This document shows positions 9,801 through 19,253 of a stretch of 64,000 bases of DNA, one piece after another; the first letter of the stretch is position 1; each line of letters begins with the position of its first letter. The translations under genes were made by a program, and so were the position numbers. The notes below the pieces were generated by a model. The model did not search any database, was not told the DNA's origin, and saw only the letters and a program-made list of their open reading frames with translations. Source of the DNA: Winogradskya consettensis (GTDB taxonomy: Bacteria; Actinomycetota; Actinomycetes; Mycobacteriales; Micromonosporaceae); the NCBI RefSeq assembly GCF_018332715.1, contig NZ_BOQP01000004.1, positions 124,001 through 188,000 on the forward strand, given 5' to 3'.

Positions 9801-9947
9801 ATCGAACTCGCCGAGCACCGGGCGGCCCTGATCGAGATGGGCTGCCCGTACGGCCAGGGCTACCTCTTCGCCAAACCCCTGACCAGCGAAGACCTCCACA
9901 CCTGGCTGCACACCCCCGCCGCCGCGGCGATCAGCGACGCCGGATAG
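6885..9947 (+). CDS. Multi-TM PAS-GGDEF-EAL c-di-GMP turnover protein
   Basis: 1020 residues. The first ~310 residues contain eight or nine hydrophobic helices forming a membrane sensor. A GAF-like linker region follows, then a PAS domain (about 456-565, EDYFRALIQNASDVILIV), GGDEF domain with TGGDEFAVLIE (about 659) and EAL domain with VEALVRWQHP (about 791), NVSARQF, DDFGTGYSSLSYL and VLKIDKSF. Catalytic residues of both domains look intact. The ATG at 6885 follows GGAGG by 6 nt. Its architecture differs from its divergent partner, so they probably sense different inputs while controlling the same second messenger. Confidence 0.92.
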   Translation: MTAARLQLRFGAWIVALTAVFYLFPAISMYSWAAIGLSAAGAVLVGVRRHRPANPAPWYLLAAVLVSFTAGDTTYNILTDFLGRTDPFPSLGDVFYLLVYPMLAIALAAFIRYSGRSDDRGALLDALVPTAGLGLLSWILLISPYVRDDALGLLEKLTSIAYPLGDVLALAMVARLLTAGGRRPAPVRILAAGVACLLLTDVVYGLRQLDGSWVVGGPVDLGWVAFYAAIALAALHPSMAQLTEPDETAVYETPGGRRIVAMSVAVLIAPVALLIEFARGAVTDAPMIAVASATMFLLVMARVAGLLRHQRDTAARERTLRIAGAELVAVGSEAEVLTAVRTAMAHMAPRVEPYRLHFYGTPAAQDTPIGFIGTGRVAVAELPADVAVMMTGFPTALYAEAIAGSPDGTLRHNRAVFAASEQVLQTLSAPFAALMAQGTMAIERIVLTQQVHRRGNEDYFRALIQNASDVILIVDAEDAIRYASPSALAVFGRDDLAGTTVYELITSIDHAGLRHFLGEVRAGRGRDAVDLSAISAAGTLLQVECVCRDLRDEPAVSALVMTIRDVTERRQLQDDIAHQAFHDTLTGLANRALLQNRLAQMTPFTAATHGSVSVLFIDLDDFKEINDTLGHEIGDQVLITVGHRIAGVAGALNLAARTGGDEFAVLIEHDGGIAEAGRIASRIIAALGAPIEVSDGAGGVHLVSGAASVGVATAATHGDVSDLLRHADVAMYAAKAEGKNNWQPYRDELHDAAVRRLELRSALTEAVPGGQMRLRYQPIVDLSSGDTVGVEALVRWQHPVLGLLGPQEFIELCEQNGAIVAVGGWVLREALRTFASWSAASPDSPLRYVSVNVSARQFRTPGFVDQVRAVLAETGTPPGALLLEITESLVLHDAEQVWRDLRELRAWGVRIAIDDFGTGYSSLSYLSQMPVDVLKIDKSFIDDILHSRQQLALVETIISLAAILDLKVVAEGIELAEHRAALIEMGCPYGQGYLFAKPLTSEDLHTWLHTPAAAAISDAG

Positions 9948-9988
9948 CGAGCGCATCGTTATCCGACTGTCGTACCCACGTGTTAGAC

Positions 9989-10327
9989 ATGCGCGTTGTG
10001 AGCATCCACCACTATCAAATCGTCGTTCAGCCGGCGCACGACGGCGTCCTGCTGGTGTGCCTGGGCGGCCAGTTCGACATGGGTGTCGGCACCGCGCTCG
10101 CCGACGCGCTCCGGGCGGCGGCGCAGGAGACCGGCGTCGAGCAGGTGTTCGTCGACATGCAGCGGGTCGCGTTCTTCGACTCGCACGGGATCGCCGGTCT
10201 GGTGGCCGGATACGAGGCGGCCCACAGCGCCGGGCGCCGCTTCTCGGTCACCAACGCCCGGGGCATGGTCAAGCAGATCCTCGACGTCACCGGCCTGGCC
10301 GAGGTGCTGTGCCAGGACGCTCACTAG
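9989..10327 (+). CDS. STAS-domain anti-sigma factor antagonist
   Basis: 112 residues, a single STAS domain of the SpoIIAA/RsbV type. The motif VAFFDSHGIAGLVAGYEAA carries the Ser that is phosphorylated by the partner kinase in this family. The start may be ATG 9989 or GTG 9998; no clear ribosome-binding site separates them. It faces the RsbW-like gene on the other strand and their stop codons overlap (CTAG, 10324-10327), so the two form a convergent partner-switch pair. No sigma factor gene is nearby. Confidence 0.83.
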   Translation: MRVVSIHHYQIVVQPAHDGVLLVCLGGQFDMGVGTALADALRAAAQETGVEQVFVDMQRVAFFDSHGIAGLVAGYEAAHSAGRRFSVTNARGMVKQILDVTGLAEVLCQDAH

Positions 10328-10737
10328 CCGAGGAACGACGCCCAGACGTATTTGACCGTGCCGTCGGCGTGCCAGCACAGGTCGTCGGCCACCGCTCCCA
10401 CGATGAGCAGTCCCCGGCCGCCTGCCACGAGGCCGCCGTCGCCGTCCGACTGCGGGACCCCGGTCACGTCCCCGTCCGACACGGCGATGATCAGATCCTC
10501 CGGGGTCCGCAGCAGCTGCACCTGCACGGGTGGCAACCCGTGCCGCAACGCGTTGCTCGCGAGTTCCGTGGCCGCCAGAGTCATCCGCTCGCCGAGCTCA
10601 CCGTCGCCCAGCCGCCGATCGCTCAGCTCACCGGTCAGCTCCGAGCGCATGGCGTGCAGGTCGTCCCCCGAGGTCAGCGACCAACGCCGCAGCTCCACGG
10701 CGTGTGCCGGGGGCGGCGCTGATCTCGGGGGCTTCAT
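10324..10737 (-). CDS. RsbW/SpoIIAB-like ATP-binding anti-sigma factor
   Basis: 137 residues, HATPase_c_2 family. The N-box ATELASNALRHG and G-box GGRGLLIVGAVADDL are visible. Such proteins bind a sigma factor or phosphorylate a STAS antagonist. The end overlaps the STAS gene on the opposite strand by 4 bp. The first residues (MKPPRSAPPP) are proline-rich and the start is not backed by a strong ribosome-binding site. The 109-bp stretch to the next gene (10738-10846) shows no gene. Confidence 0.83.
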   Translation of the reverse strand: MKPPRSAPPPAHAVELRRWSLTSGDDLHAMRSELTGELSDRRLGDGELGERMTLAATELASNALRHGLPPVQVQLLRTPEDLIIAVSDGDVTGVPQSDGDGGLVAGGRGLLIVGAVADDLCWHADGTVKYVWASFLG

Positions 10738-10846
10738 GGATCAGCTCATTGCCCTCACACGCGAACCGAAAACGTCGATCCATGGACGTTCATGATCATC
10801 TGACATCTGCCGGGCCCTGACCGTGGTGATCCCGGGGCTGCAGGGC

Positions 10847-11479
10847 CTATGAGGGCAGCGGCTCGTTCGCCACCGCGTGGGCCTCGTCGGCGGGCAGCCC
10901 GAACATCCGGAGCAGGTGCTCGGCGAGCTGTTCGGCGACGGGGCCGGCGGCCAGGTCCGGGTCGGCGAGGGCGAGGCGCAGGGTGGCCAGCACCGAGCCG
11001 AGGGTCACCGCGACGGCGAGGGGAAGGTTGTCGACCCGGAGCCTGCCGGTCGCGGCGGCCGCCTCGATGTCCCGCTGGATGTACGCCGCCGGCCCCTGCG
11101 CGTCGTCCAGATAGGACATCCCGTTGCTGACGAGAATCTGGGCGAATTGCGGCCGCAGCAACGCCCCGCGAACGGACAGCCGGACCGACAGCGCGTACGC
11201 CGCCACCGGGTCGCCGAGGTCGCGGTGCAGGTCGTCCAGCGCGGCCCCGACGAGGACGAGGACGTCGGTGACAGCTGCGGCGTACAACTCATCTTTGCTG
11301 GTGAAGTGGTTGTAGAAGGACCCGAAGCCCACGTCGGCGCGTTCCGTGATGGCCTCGATGCTGGCCTTCTGCGCGGTGCCGTCGGCGAGCATCCCCCGGG
11401 CCGCGTCGATCAGTTTCTGACGGGTCTGCGCCTTGCGCCGCTCGGTCCGGTTCGCGGCGGTGCCGTGCTGCGCGCTCAT
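10847..11479 (-). CDS. TetR/AcrR family transcriptional regulator
   Basis: 210 residues. The HTH reads KASIEAITERADVGFGSFYNHF, a standard TetR recognition region, after a basic N-terminus (RTERRKAQTRQKLID). The C-terminal domain resembles TetR proteins with a long helical ligand pocket. Either ATG 11479 or GTG 11485 may be used. It is divergent from the hydrolase gene at 11534, and the 54-bp spacer contains an inverted repeat, so it probably represses the hydrolase and itself. Confidence 0.87.
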   Translation of the reverse strand: MSAQHGTAANRTERRKAQTRQKLIDAARGMLADGTAQKASIEAITERADVGFGSFYNHFTSKDELYAAAVTDVLVLVGAALDDLHRDLGDPVAAYALSVRLSVRGALLRPQFAQILVSNGMSYLDDAQGPAAYIQRDIEAAAATGRLRVDNLPLAVAVTLGSVLATLRLALADPDLAAGPVAEQLAEHLLRMFGLPADEAHAVANEPLPS

Positions 11480-11513
11480 GGTCACAGCTTACTTATGTTG
11501 ATTCCCTACAGCT

Positions 11514-11529
11514 CTGATGATTTCATCAG
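11514..11529. promoter_or_regulatory. TetR operator overlapping the hydrolase leader
   Basis: CTGATGA-tt-TCATCAG is an inverted repeat with 7-bp perfect arms. It ends 4 bp before the hydrolase ATG (11534) and is 35 bp before the TetR start. A bound repressor would block the translation-start region of the hydrolase gene. No Shine-Dalgarno is visible there, so that mRNA may be leaderless or nearly so. Confidence 0.65.
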
Positions 11530-11533
11530 TTGT

Positions 11534-12595
11534 ATGCGAAACACCGCCATCACGCTCGGCGTCGTCGTGTTCCTGGCCGCGATAGCCCTGGTCACCCTGA
11601 AGACCGTCAACGACCGCTACACCGACCCCGGCCAGGCAGAGGTCACCGCGGCGGGCTACGTCGAGAAGACGATCCGGGTGAACGAGGTCGCCCTGAGCTA
11701 CGTCGAGGGGCCGGACAACGGGCCGCCGCTGGTCCTGCTGCACGCCCAGCACCTGGACTGGTACAGCTACAACCTCGTCCTGCCGGGCCTGGCCAGGTCG
11801 TTCCACGTCTTCGACATCGACTACCCGGGGCACGGCGCGACCACCGTCCCGGCCGGCTACCCGATGACCGCTGAGCGGATCGGCACCGACCTCGGCGATT
11901 TCATCCGGACAGTGATCAAGGAGCCCGCGTACGTCACCGGCAACTCGTCCGGCGGTCTGCTGGCCACCTGGCTCGCCGCCAACCGCCCGGAGCTCGTCCG
12001 GGCCGCCCTGCTGGAGGATCCGCCGCTGTTCTCCGCGGAGCAGCCCCGGATCCAGCAGACGATCGCGTACAAGTCGTTCGTCACGAGCAACCAAGCCGTC
12101 CAGGATCACGCCGATGACTTCCTGCTCTACTGGATCAGGGCCAGCAAACCGTTCTTCGACAAGAACGTCGGCCGGGGCTCCGGGGCGGTGCTGACCCGGG
12201 CCATCACGTCGTACCGCGGGGCCAACCCCGGCGCACCGGTCGAGATCGGGCTGCTCAGGAACGACACGGTCCGCCAGTTCGTCCGCGGGCTCGACGAGTA
12301 CGACCCCCGCTTCGGCGCCGCCTTCTACGACGGCACGTTCAACCAGAACTTCGACCACGCCGCCGCACTCGAGAAGATCACCTGCCCGGTGCTGCTCCTC
12401 CAGGCCAATTTCGAGGTACGCCCGGACGGCATCCTCGACGGCGCCATGAGCCAGGAAGAAGCGAGCCGGGCGGCATCTCTGCTCCGCAACGGCACGTACC
12501 GGCGCGTCGACGCGACCCACGTCGTCCACCTCGACGAGCCCGCCGAGTTCACCGAGCTCCTGACCGGCTTCTTCCTGCGAAACACCGGCAGCTAA
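11534..12595 (+). CDS. Membrane-anchored alpha/beta hydrolase
   Basis: 353 residues. An N-terminal hydrophobic helix (about 5-22, GVVVFLAAIALVTL) anchors or exports the protein. The fold shows LVLLHAQHLDW, the nucleophile elbow GNSSG (Ser about 138), and DATHVVHLDEP with the likely catalytic His. The oxyanion region has HA in place of the usual HG. The substrate is unknown. Regulation by the divergent TetR gene is likely given the palindrome just upstream. A cobalamin riboswitch for the next operon begins directly after the stop. Confidence 0.8.
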   Translation: MRNTAITLGVVVFLAAIALVTLKTVNDRYTDPGQAEVTAAGYVEKTIRVNEVALSYVEGPDNGPPLVLLHAQHLDWYSYNLVLPGLARSFHVFDIDYPGHGATTVPAGYPMTAERIGTDLGDFIRTVIKEPAYVTGNSSGGLLATWLAANRPELVRAALLEDPPLFSAEQPRIQQTIAYKSFVTSNQAVQDHADDFLLYWIRASKPFFDKNVGRGSGAVLTRAITSYRGANPGAPVEIGLLRNDTVRQFVRGLDEYDPRFGAAFYDGTFNQNFDHAAALEKITCPVLLLQANFEVRPDGILDGAMSQEEASRAASLLRNGTYRRVDATHVVHLDEPAEFTELLTGFFLRNTGS

Positions 12596-12599
12596 GGTA

Positions 12600-12770
12600 C
12601 TTCCGCCGTGGTGTTCGGGAAGCCGGTGTGATGCCGGCGCGGCCCTCGCCACTGTGAACGGGATGCCGGCACCACCTGCTAGGTCACTGGGCGTACGCGC
12701 CTGGGAAGGCCGGTTGCCGGCGCACCACCCGTCAGCCAGGAGACCGGCCACGGCACCGAGACGACCCGTC
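12600..12770 (+). promoter_or_regulatory. Cobalamin (B12) riboswitch
   Basis: The 200-bp spacer before the binding-protein gene carries the conserved blocks of the cobalamin aptamer in order: GGGAAGCCGGTG, CCGGCGCGGCCCTCGCCACT with a following GTGAA, GGGAAGGCCGGT, and the B12 box AGCCAGGAGACCGGCC (12734-12749). The element would turn off the transport operon when adenosylcobalamin is present. The outer limits are approximate. The ribosome-binding region GGAAGG follows at about 12780. Confidence 0.9.
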
Positions 12771-12795
12771 CACGAGGTGCTGGAAGGCGGTCCCC

Positions 12796-13845
12796 ATGCG
12801 CGTGCGCGCTGTGCGGTCCCCACTGTCCTGGCGCGCTGCCGCGCCGCTGTCCGTCCTGCTCGTCGCGCTGTCCGCGTGCGGCGCCGCACCCGATGACCCC
12901 GAACCACCCGCCGGCGCAGCGACCTCGGTCAGCAACTGCGGGGTCGCCGTGCCCACCGCCACCCCGCCCGCCCGGATCTTTGCTGCTTTCCACAACGGCA
13001 TCGAGGCCGTGTACGCCCTCGGCGCCGGCGACAAACTCGTCGGCGCGGCCTACCTCGACAATCCGCTACTGCCCGAATACACCGCACAGTTCCACCCCGA
13101 CCAGCAGAAACCGGCGTACTACCCGGAGGAGTACCCCAGCCGCGAAGAGGTCCTCCGACTCGATCCGGACTTCGTCGTGTCCGGCTTCACCGGCGCGTTC
13201 ACCGGCGAGGGCCTCGGCACCCGCGCCGAGCTGCGGAAGATCGGCATCGGCTCGTACCTGTTCACGCAGTACTGCCCGACGGCCGACGGTGAGGGCCAGA
13301 AGTCCCTGGCCGACAACGACGTGTCCCTCGACAGCGTCTACGCCGACCTCACCGATCTCGGCCGCGTCCTCGGCGCCCCCACGCAGGCGGACGCGCTCGT
13401 GACCCGCATGAAGCAGACCGTCGCGGACGTCGAGGGCAAGCTCGCCGGGGTGCGGCGGCCGCGGGTCGCGATGCTCAACCGGCCCGGCAACGGCGAGCTG
13501 CGCGTGTTCGGCACCCACGACGTCGCCACCACGATCATCGAGAAGGCCGGTGGCACCCAGGCGTTCGACGACGTCCCGGGCCGGCTGACCCGGATCGGCA
13601 CCGAGGAGCTGATCAAACGCAGACCCGACGTGATCGTGGTTCCCGCGTGCTGCGGCGCGGACGTCGGCCCCGACGACGCCCAGAGCGTGATCGACGCGTT
13701 GAGGGCCGACCCCGCGCTGGCCAACGTGCCCGCCATCACGAACAACAGGGTGTACGCCGTGACGTTCGCCGAGATCACCCCCGGTGTCCGCAACGCCGGC
13801 GCGGTGGCGAACCTCGCGAAGCTGCTGCACCCGGAGCGGTTCTGA
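12796..13845 (+). CDS. FecB/BtuF-type ABC transporter binding lipoprotein, probably for corrinoids
   Basis: 349 residues with a lipoprotein signal: basic start, hydrophobic core and lipobox LSAC with Cys about 28. The mature part has the two-lobe class III binding-protein pattern (YALGAGDKLVGAAY, REEVLRLDPDFVVSG, ELIKRRPDVIVVPACC). The B12 riboswitch in the leader points to cobalamin or a precursor as substrate; siderophore binding is the alternative within the family. It is the first gene of a three-gene unit with two permeases. No ATPase gene follows. Confidence 0.85.
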   Translation: MRVRAVRSPLSWRAAAPLSVLLVALSACGAAPDDPEPPAGAATSVSNCGVAVPTATPPARIFAAFHNGIEAVYALGAGDKLVGAAYLDNPLLPEYTAQFHPDQQKPAYYPEEYPSREEVLRLDPDFVVSGFTGAFTGEGLGTRAELRKIGIGSYLFTQYCPTADGEGQKSLADNDVSLDSVYADLTDLGRVLGAPTQADALVTRMKQTVADVEGKLAGVRRPRVAMLNRPGNGELRVFGTHDVATTIIEKAGGTQAFDDVPGRLTRIGTEELIKRRPDVIVVPACCGADVGPDDAQSVIDALRADPALANVPAITNNRVYAVTFAEITPGVRNAGAVANLAKLLHPERF

Positions 13846-14834
13846 GCAGGCGCGCCTTCGGGTTGCTCGCGGCCGTCGCCGTGCTGGCGGTGGCCGCGGC
13901 CGGCTCGGTCCTGATCGGCAACGAGACGATCGGCGTACGCGCGGCGCTCGGCACGTGGCTGCACCCCGACGGCTCCGACGTGCAGCGGATCGTGGAATAC
14001 CTGCGGGTGCCCCGCACCCTCGCGGGGATCCTCGCCGGTGCCGCGCTCGGCGTCGCCGGCGGGCTGCTGCAGGGCCTGACCCGCAACGCCCTCGCCGGGC
14101 CCGAGGTGCTCGGGGTGAACGCGGGCGCGGCGCTGAGCGTGGTGCTGGGCATCGCGGTGTTCGGCGTGGACAGCTTCGGCGGCTGGATCTGGTTCTCCTT
14201 CGCCGGCGCCGCCGTCACCGGGACAGCGGTGTTCGTCCTGGGATCGCTGGGCCGCGGCGGGACCTCGCCGGTGAAGCTCGCGCTGGCCGGGGCGGCCGCA
14301 ACGGCGATGCTCGGCGGGCTCACCACGGCGATCACGCTGCTGGACCTCACCACGTTCAACGCCTACCGCTACTGGTCGGTGGGGGCACTCACCTCGGCCG
14401 ACTCCGCGGTGATCCGGACCGCGCTGCCGTTCCTCGCCGTCGGTGCGGTGCTCGCCGCGGCGTCGGCGCGGGCGCTCGACGCCTTCGCGCTGGGCGACGA
14501 CCTGGCGCGATCCCTCGGTCACGGCCTGGCTGCCGGTCGCGCGACCGCGGCACTGGCCGTCGTGGTCCTCGCCGGGACCGCGGTGGCCCTGGCCGGCCCG
14601 ATCGCGTTCGTCGGGCTCACGGTGCCGCACATGGCACGGGCACTCGTCGGCCCGGCACACCGCTGGCTGCTCGCGTACTCCGCGGTCCTCGCCCCCATCG
14701 TGCTGCTGGGCGCCGACATCCTCGGCCGGATCGTCGCCAGGCCCCAGGAACTGCAGGCAGGGATCGTCACGGCGATCGCGGGGGCACCCTTCTTCATCAT
14801 CCTGGTACGCCGCCGCAAGCTGGCCGAGCTGTGA
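13842..14834 (+). CDS. FecCD/BtuC-type ABC transporter permease 1
   Basis: About 330 residues and ten hydrophobic segments. Family signatures are visible: RVPRTLAGILAGAALGVAGG, GPEVLGVNAGA and AGPIAFVGLTVPHMAR. No ATG or GTG fits; the frame most likely begins at CTG 13842, which overlaps the TGA of the preceding gene (CTGA) and has GGAG 5 nt upstream. TTG 13863 is an alternative. Translation is probably coupled to the binding protein. It would form the membrane channel together with permease 2. Confidence 0.85.
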   Translation: MSRRAFGLLAAVAVLAVAAAGSVLIGNETIGVRAALGTWLHPDGSDVQRIVEYLRVPRTLAGILAGAALGVAGGLLQGLTRNALAGPEVLGVNAGAALSVVLGIAVFGVDSFGGWIWFSFAGAAVTGTAVFVLGSLGRGGTSPVKLALAGAAATAMLGGLTTAITLLDLTTFNAYRYWSVGALTSADSAVIRTALPFLAVGAVLAAASARALDAFALGDDLARSLGHGLAAGRATAALAVVVLAGTAVALAGPIAFVGLTVPHMARALVGPAHRWLLAYSAVLAPIVLLGADILGRIVARPQELQAGIVTAIAGAPFFIILVRRRKLAEL

Positions 14835-15850
14835 GAACGCGATGGGTACGCGGAGAGCCCCGAGCCGCCGTCGTCACCGTCCTCGCCGTCCTCGTGGCAT
14901 CCGCCGCCCTGGTCACCTCCGTGTCCCTGGGCGACTACCCCCTCCCGCTCACCGACGTCCTCTCGGTGCTGGGCGGCGGTGAGGGCGCGACCCGGCGCAG
15001 CGCGTACGTGATCCTGCAGCTCCGTCTCCCCCGCGCCCTCGGTGCGATCGCCGTAGGGGCAGCGTTCGGCCTGTCCGGGGCGATCGTGCAGCGGGTCGTG
15101 CGCAACCCCCTCGCCAGCCCGGACATCGTCGGCATCAACGCGGGAGCCGCCACGGTCGCCGTGTTCCTGATCGTGGTGTTCGCGGCCGGCCCCCGCACGG
15201 TCGCCGCCGGAGCCCTGGCCGGGGCGCTGGTGACGGCCGCCGCGATCTACCTGCTGTCGCGGCGCCGGGGCGTCACGGGCTACCGGCTCGTCCTGGTCGG
15301 CATCGGCGTCACGGCCATGCTGTCCTCGGTGACCGCGTACCTGCTCAACACCGCGAACGTCTACACCGCGCAGCAGGCCTCGATCTGGCTCACCGGCAGC
15401 CTCGCCGGGCGGTCCTGGGCCGACGTCGCGCCGGTCCTGATCGCCGTCGCGGCTCTGCTCCCGGTGGCGTTACGGCTGGCCGCTCCGCTGCGGGCCCTGG
15501 AACTCGGCGACGACCTCGCCCGGGCTCTGGGCACCCGCGTCGAACCCGCGCGGGCGGGACTGCTCGTGACAGCCGTAGCCCTAGCCGCGGTGGCGACGGC
15601 GGCGGCCGGGCCGATCGCGTTCGTCGCCCTCGCCGCACCCCGGATCGCCCGCCGCCTGGTCCGCGAACGCGGGCTCGCCCTGGTCCCGTCGGCGGCGGTC
15701 GGCGCCGCGCTGCTGGCGCTCGCGGATCTCGCCGCGCGCCGGGCCCTCGCACCCGTCGAGCTGCCCGTCGGGGTGCTGACCACCGTGCTCGGCGCACCCC
15801 TGCTCATCGGGCTGCTCGCCACCGCCAACCGCATCGGAAGAGCTGGATAA
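14831..15850 (+). CDS. FecCD/BtuC-type ABC transporter permease 2
   Basis: 339 residues with about ten transmembrane helices. It shows QLRLPRALGAIAVGAAFGLS, SPDIVGINAGAATV and GPIAFVALAAPRIARRL, the matching signatures of the second FecCD subunit. The GTG start overlaps the stop of permease 1 (GTGA). Codon 214 is TTA, rare in such genomes. The unit ends here and the next gene encodes a potassium transporter, so the needed ATPase must come from another locus. Confidence 0.87.
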   Translation: MRTRWVRGEPRAAVVTVLAVLVASAALVTSVSLGDYPLPLTDVLSVLGGGEGATRRSAYVILQLRLPRALGAIAVGAAFGLSGAIVQRVVRNPLASPDIVGINAGAATVAVFLIVVFAAGPRTVAAGALAGALVTAAAIYLLSRRRGVTGYRLVLVGIGVTAMLSSVTAYLLNTANVYTAQQASIWLTGSLAGRSWADVAPVLIAVAALLPVALRLAAPLRALELGDDLARALGTRVEPARAGLLVTAVALAAVATAAAGPIAFVALAAPRIARRLVRERGLALVPSAAVGAALLALADLAARRALAPVELPVGVLTTVLGAPLLIGLLATANRIGRAG

Positions 15851-15983
15851 CCGTGGTACTTCTGCCGCCCCGTGCAGCTGCGGCGCAGGTCAGCCGGACC
15901 GGCCGGGTGACGGGCGGGTAGGGTCTCGCCGACGCGGCCGGAGATCGACTCCGCTGCTCGCCGCACGAAGAAGGGACCCTGCC

Positions 15984-17909
15984 GTGGCTGACGTCCAGCA
16001 GGCGACACCGCACCGGCACGACAGCGTGCGACTCGCAGTGATCGTCGGCGCACTGGGTGTGGTTTTCGGTGACATCGGGACCAGCCCGATCTACACGTTG
16101 CAGACCGTGTTCAGCCCGGACGACCCGCACCCCGTCCCGGTCAGCGCGGACAACGTGTACGGCGTGGTGTCGCTCATCTTCTGGTCCGTGATGATCATCA
16201 TCACCGTGACCTACATGCTGCTCGCCCTGCGCATCGACAACGACGGCGAGGGCGGCATCATGGCCCTCATCGCGCTGCTGCGCCGCCAGGCCGCCGCCCC
16301 GGGCCGCCGGACCGCCGCACTGCTCGCCGCGGTGGGCATCTTCGGCGCCTCCCTGTTCTTCGGCGACAGCATGATCACGCCGGCGATCTCCGTGCTGTCG
16401 GCCGTCGAGGGACTCAAGATCGTCCGGCCGTCGTTCGACTCGTGGGTCGTACCGATCACCGCGGTCATCATCGTGGTGCTGTTCACCGTCCAGCGCCGGG
16501 GCACGGCCGCCGTCGGCCGCGTCTTCGGACCCGTGATGATCGCTTGGTTCCTGGCCATCGGCGGGCTCGGGATCACCGGCGTCACGACGGAACCGGAGAT
16601 CCTGAAGGCACTGTCGCCCACCTACGCCGCCGGGTTCCTCGCCGGGCATTTCGGCATCGCGTTCTTCGCCCTCGCCGCCATCGTGCTCGCGGTCACCGGC
16701 GCGGAGGCGATCTACGCCGACATGGGCCACTTCGGCCGCCGCTCGATCACCCGCGGCTGGCTGTTCCTCGTGCTGCCGGCCTCCACCCTCAGCTACTTCG
16801 GCCAGGGCGCCCTGATCCTCAAGGACCAGGCCAACGTGGACAGTCCGTTCTTCCTGCTCGCACCCGGCTGGGCCCGCCTGCCGCTGGTCCTGCTCGCCAC
16901 CGCCGCCACCGTGATCGCCTCCCAGGCCGTCATCACCGGGGCGTTCTCGGTCGCCTCCCAGGCCGGCAAGCTGGGCTACCTCCCCCGGCTGCGCATCGCA
17001 CACACCTCCGATTCGTCCATCGGCCAGATCTACGTGCCGTGGATCAACTGGCTGCTGATGGTCTCCGTCCTCACCCTCGTCTTCGCGTTCCGCAGCTCGG
17101 CCGCCCTGGCGTACGCGTTCGGCATGGCCGTGACCGGAACGATCACCATCACCACGCTGCTGAGCCTCTACGTCGCCCGCAAACGCTGGGGCGCCCCGCT
17201 CTGGCTGCTCGGCGCCGGTGCGGTCCTGTTGCTTCTGGTCGACCTGCTGTTCGTCGCCGCCAACCTCACCAAGCTGGTGCACGGCGCGTGGCTGCCGCTG
17301 GCCATCGCCCTGACCGCGTTCACCCTGATGACGACCTGGCAGCGGGGCCGCCGGATCATCACCGCCGAGCGGGAACGCCTCGAAGGCCCGCTCCGCGAGT
17401 TCATCGACCAGGTCCGCGACGGTACGTGTGCCACCCAGCGGGTCCCCGGCACCGCCGTCTTCCTCAACCGCGGCAAGCTCACCGCACCGCTCGCGATGCG
17501 GGCCAACGTCGAACACAACCATGTCCGCCACGAACACGTCGTCATCATGTCGCTCGAGACCGAACCCGTGCCCCGGGTCCCGCAGCAGGACCGCATCGTC
17601 GTCGACGACCTCGGCTACGCCCACGACGGCATCTTCCACGTCATCGTCCGCTACGGATACCTCGAGGCCCCGGACGTCCCCGCCGCGCTCGCCCTGCTCG
17701 ACCCCGGGACCACCGAGGGCCAGCTCGACCTCGACGAGGCGTCCTACTTCCTGTCGAAGATCGAACTGCGACCCGGCGACTCCCCGACGATGGCCACCTG
17801 GCGCAAGCGGCTGTTCATGGCCACCGCCCATGCCACCGCGGACGCCGCCGACTACTTCGGGCTCCCCCGCGACCGTACGGTCATCATGGGTTCCCGGGTC
17901 GAGGTCTGA
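15984..17909 (+). CDS. kup: Kup-type potassium uptake permease
   Basis: 641 residues, the usual Kup length. It starts with VIVGALGVVFGDIGTSPIYT, the family hallmark in TM1, and has about twelve membrane helices up to residue 450, then a cytoplasmic C-terminal domain (LEGPLREFIDQVRDGTC onward). It takes up K+ with protons. The GTG at 15984 has GAAGGGA upstream. The 133-bp leader shows no c-di-AMP (ydaO) riboswitch that I can recognise. It converges on the NRAMP gene with a 12-bp gap. Confidence 0.92.
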   Translation: MADVQQATPHRHDSVRLAVIVGALGVVFGDIGTSPIYTLQTVFSPDDPHPVPVSADNVYGVVSLIFWSVMIIITVTYMLLALRIDNDGEGGIMALIALLRRQAAAPGRRTAALLAAVGIFGASLFFGDSMITPAISVLSAVEGLKIVRPSFDSWVVPITAVIIVVLFTVQRRGTAAVGRVFGPVMIAWFLAIGGLGITGVTTEPEILKALSPTYAAGFLAGHFGIAFFALAAIVLAVTGAEAIYADMGHFGRRSITRGWLFLVLPASTLSYFGQGALILKDQANVDSPFFLLAPGWARLPLVLLATAATVIASQAVITGAFSVASQAGKLGYLPRLRIAHTSDSSIGQIYVPWINWLLMVSVLTLVFAFRSSAALAYAFGMAVTGTITITTLLSLYVARKRWGAPLWLLGAGAVLLLLVDLLFVAANLTKLVHGAWLPLAIALTAFTLMTTWQRGRRIITAERERLEGPLREFIDQVRDGTCATQRVPGTAVFLNRGKLTAPLAMRANVEHNHVRHEHVVIMSLETEPVPRVPQQDRIVVDDLGYAHDGIFHVIVRYGYLEAPDVPAALALLDPGTTEGQLDLDEASYFLSKIELRPGDSPTMATWRKRLFMATAHATADAADYFGLPRDRTVIMGSRVEV

Positions 17910-17921
17910 CGGGTCCCTGCC

Positions 17922-19202
<1,281 letters not shown>

Positions 19203-19253
19203 GAAACTGTCCCTCCTCGGGCGGGTGATGAAGACTGCGCTACAGGTACGGCG

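Noticed and set aside
15851..15983. c-di-AMP (ydaO) riboswitch before kup
   Set aside because: Such elements control K+ genes in many bacteria, but none of the conserved blocks could be found in the 133-bp leader.
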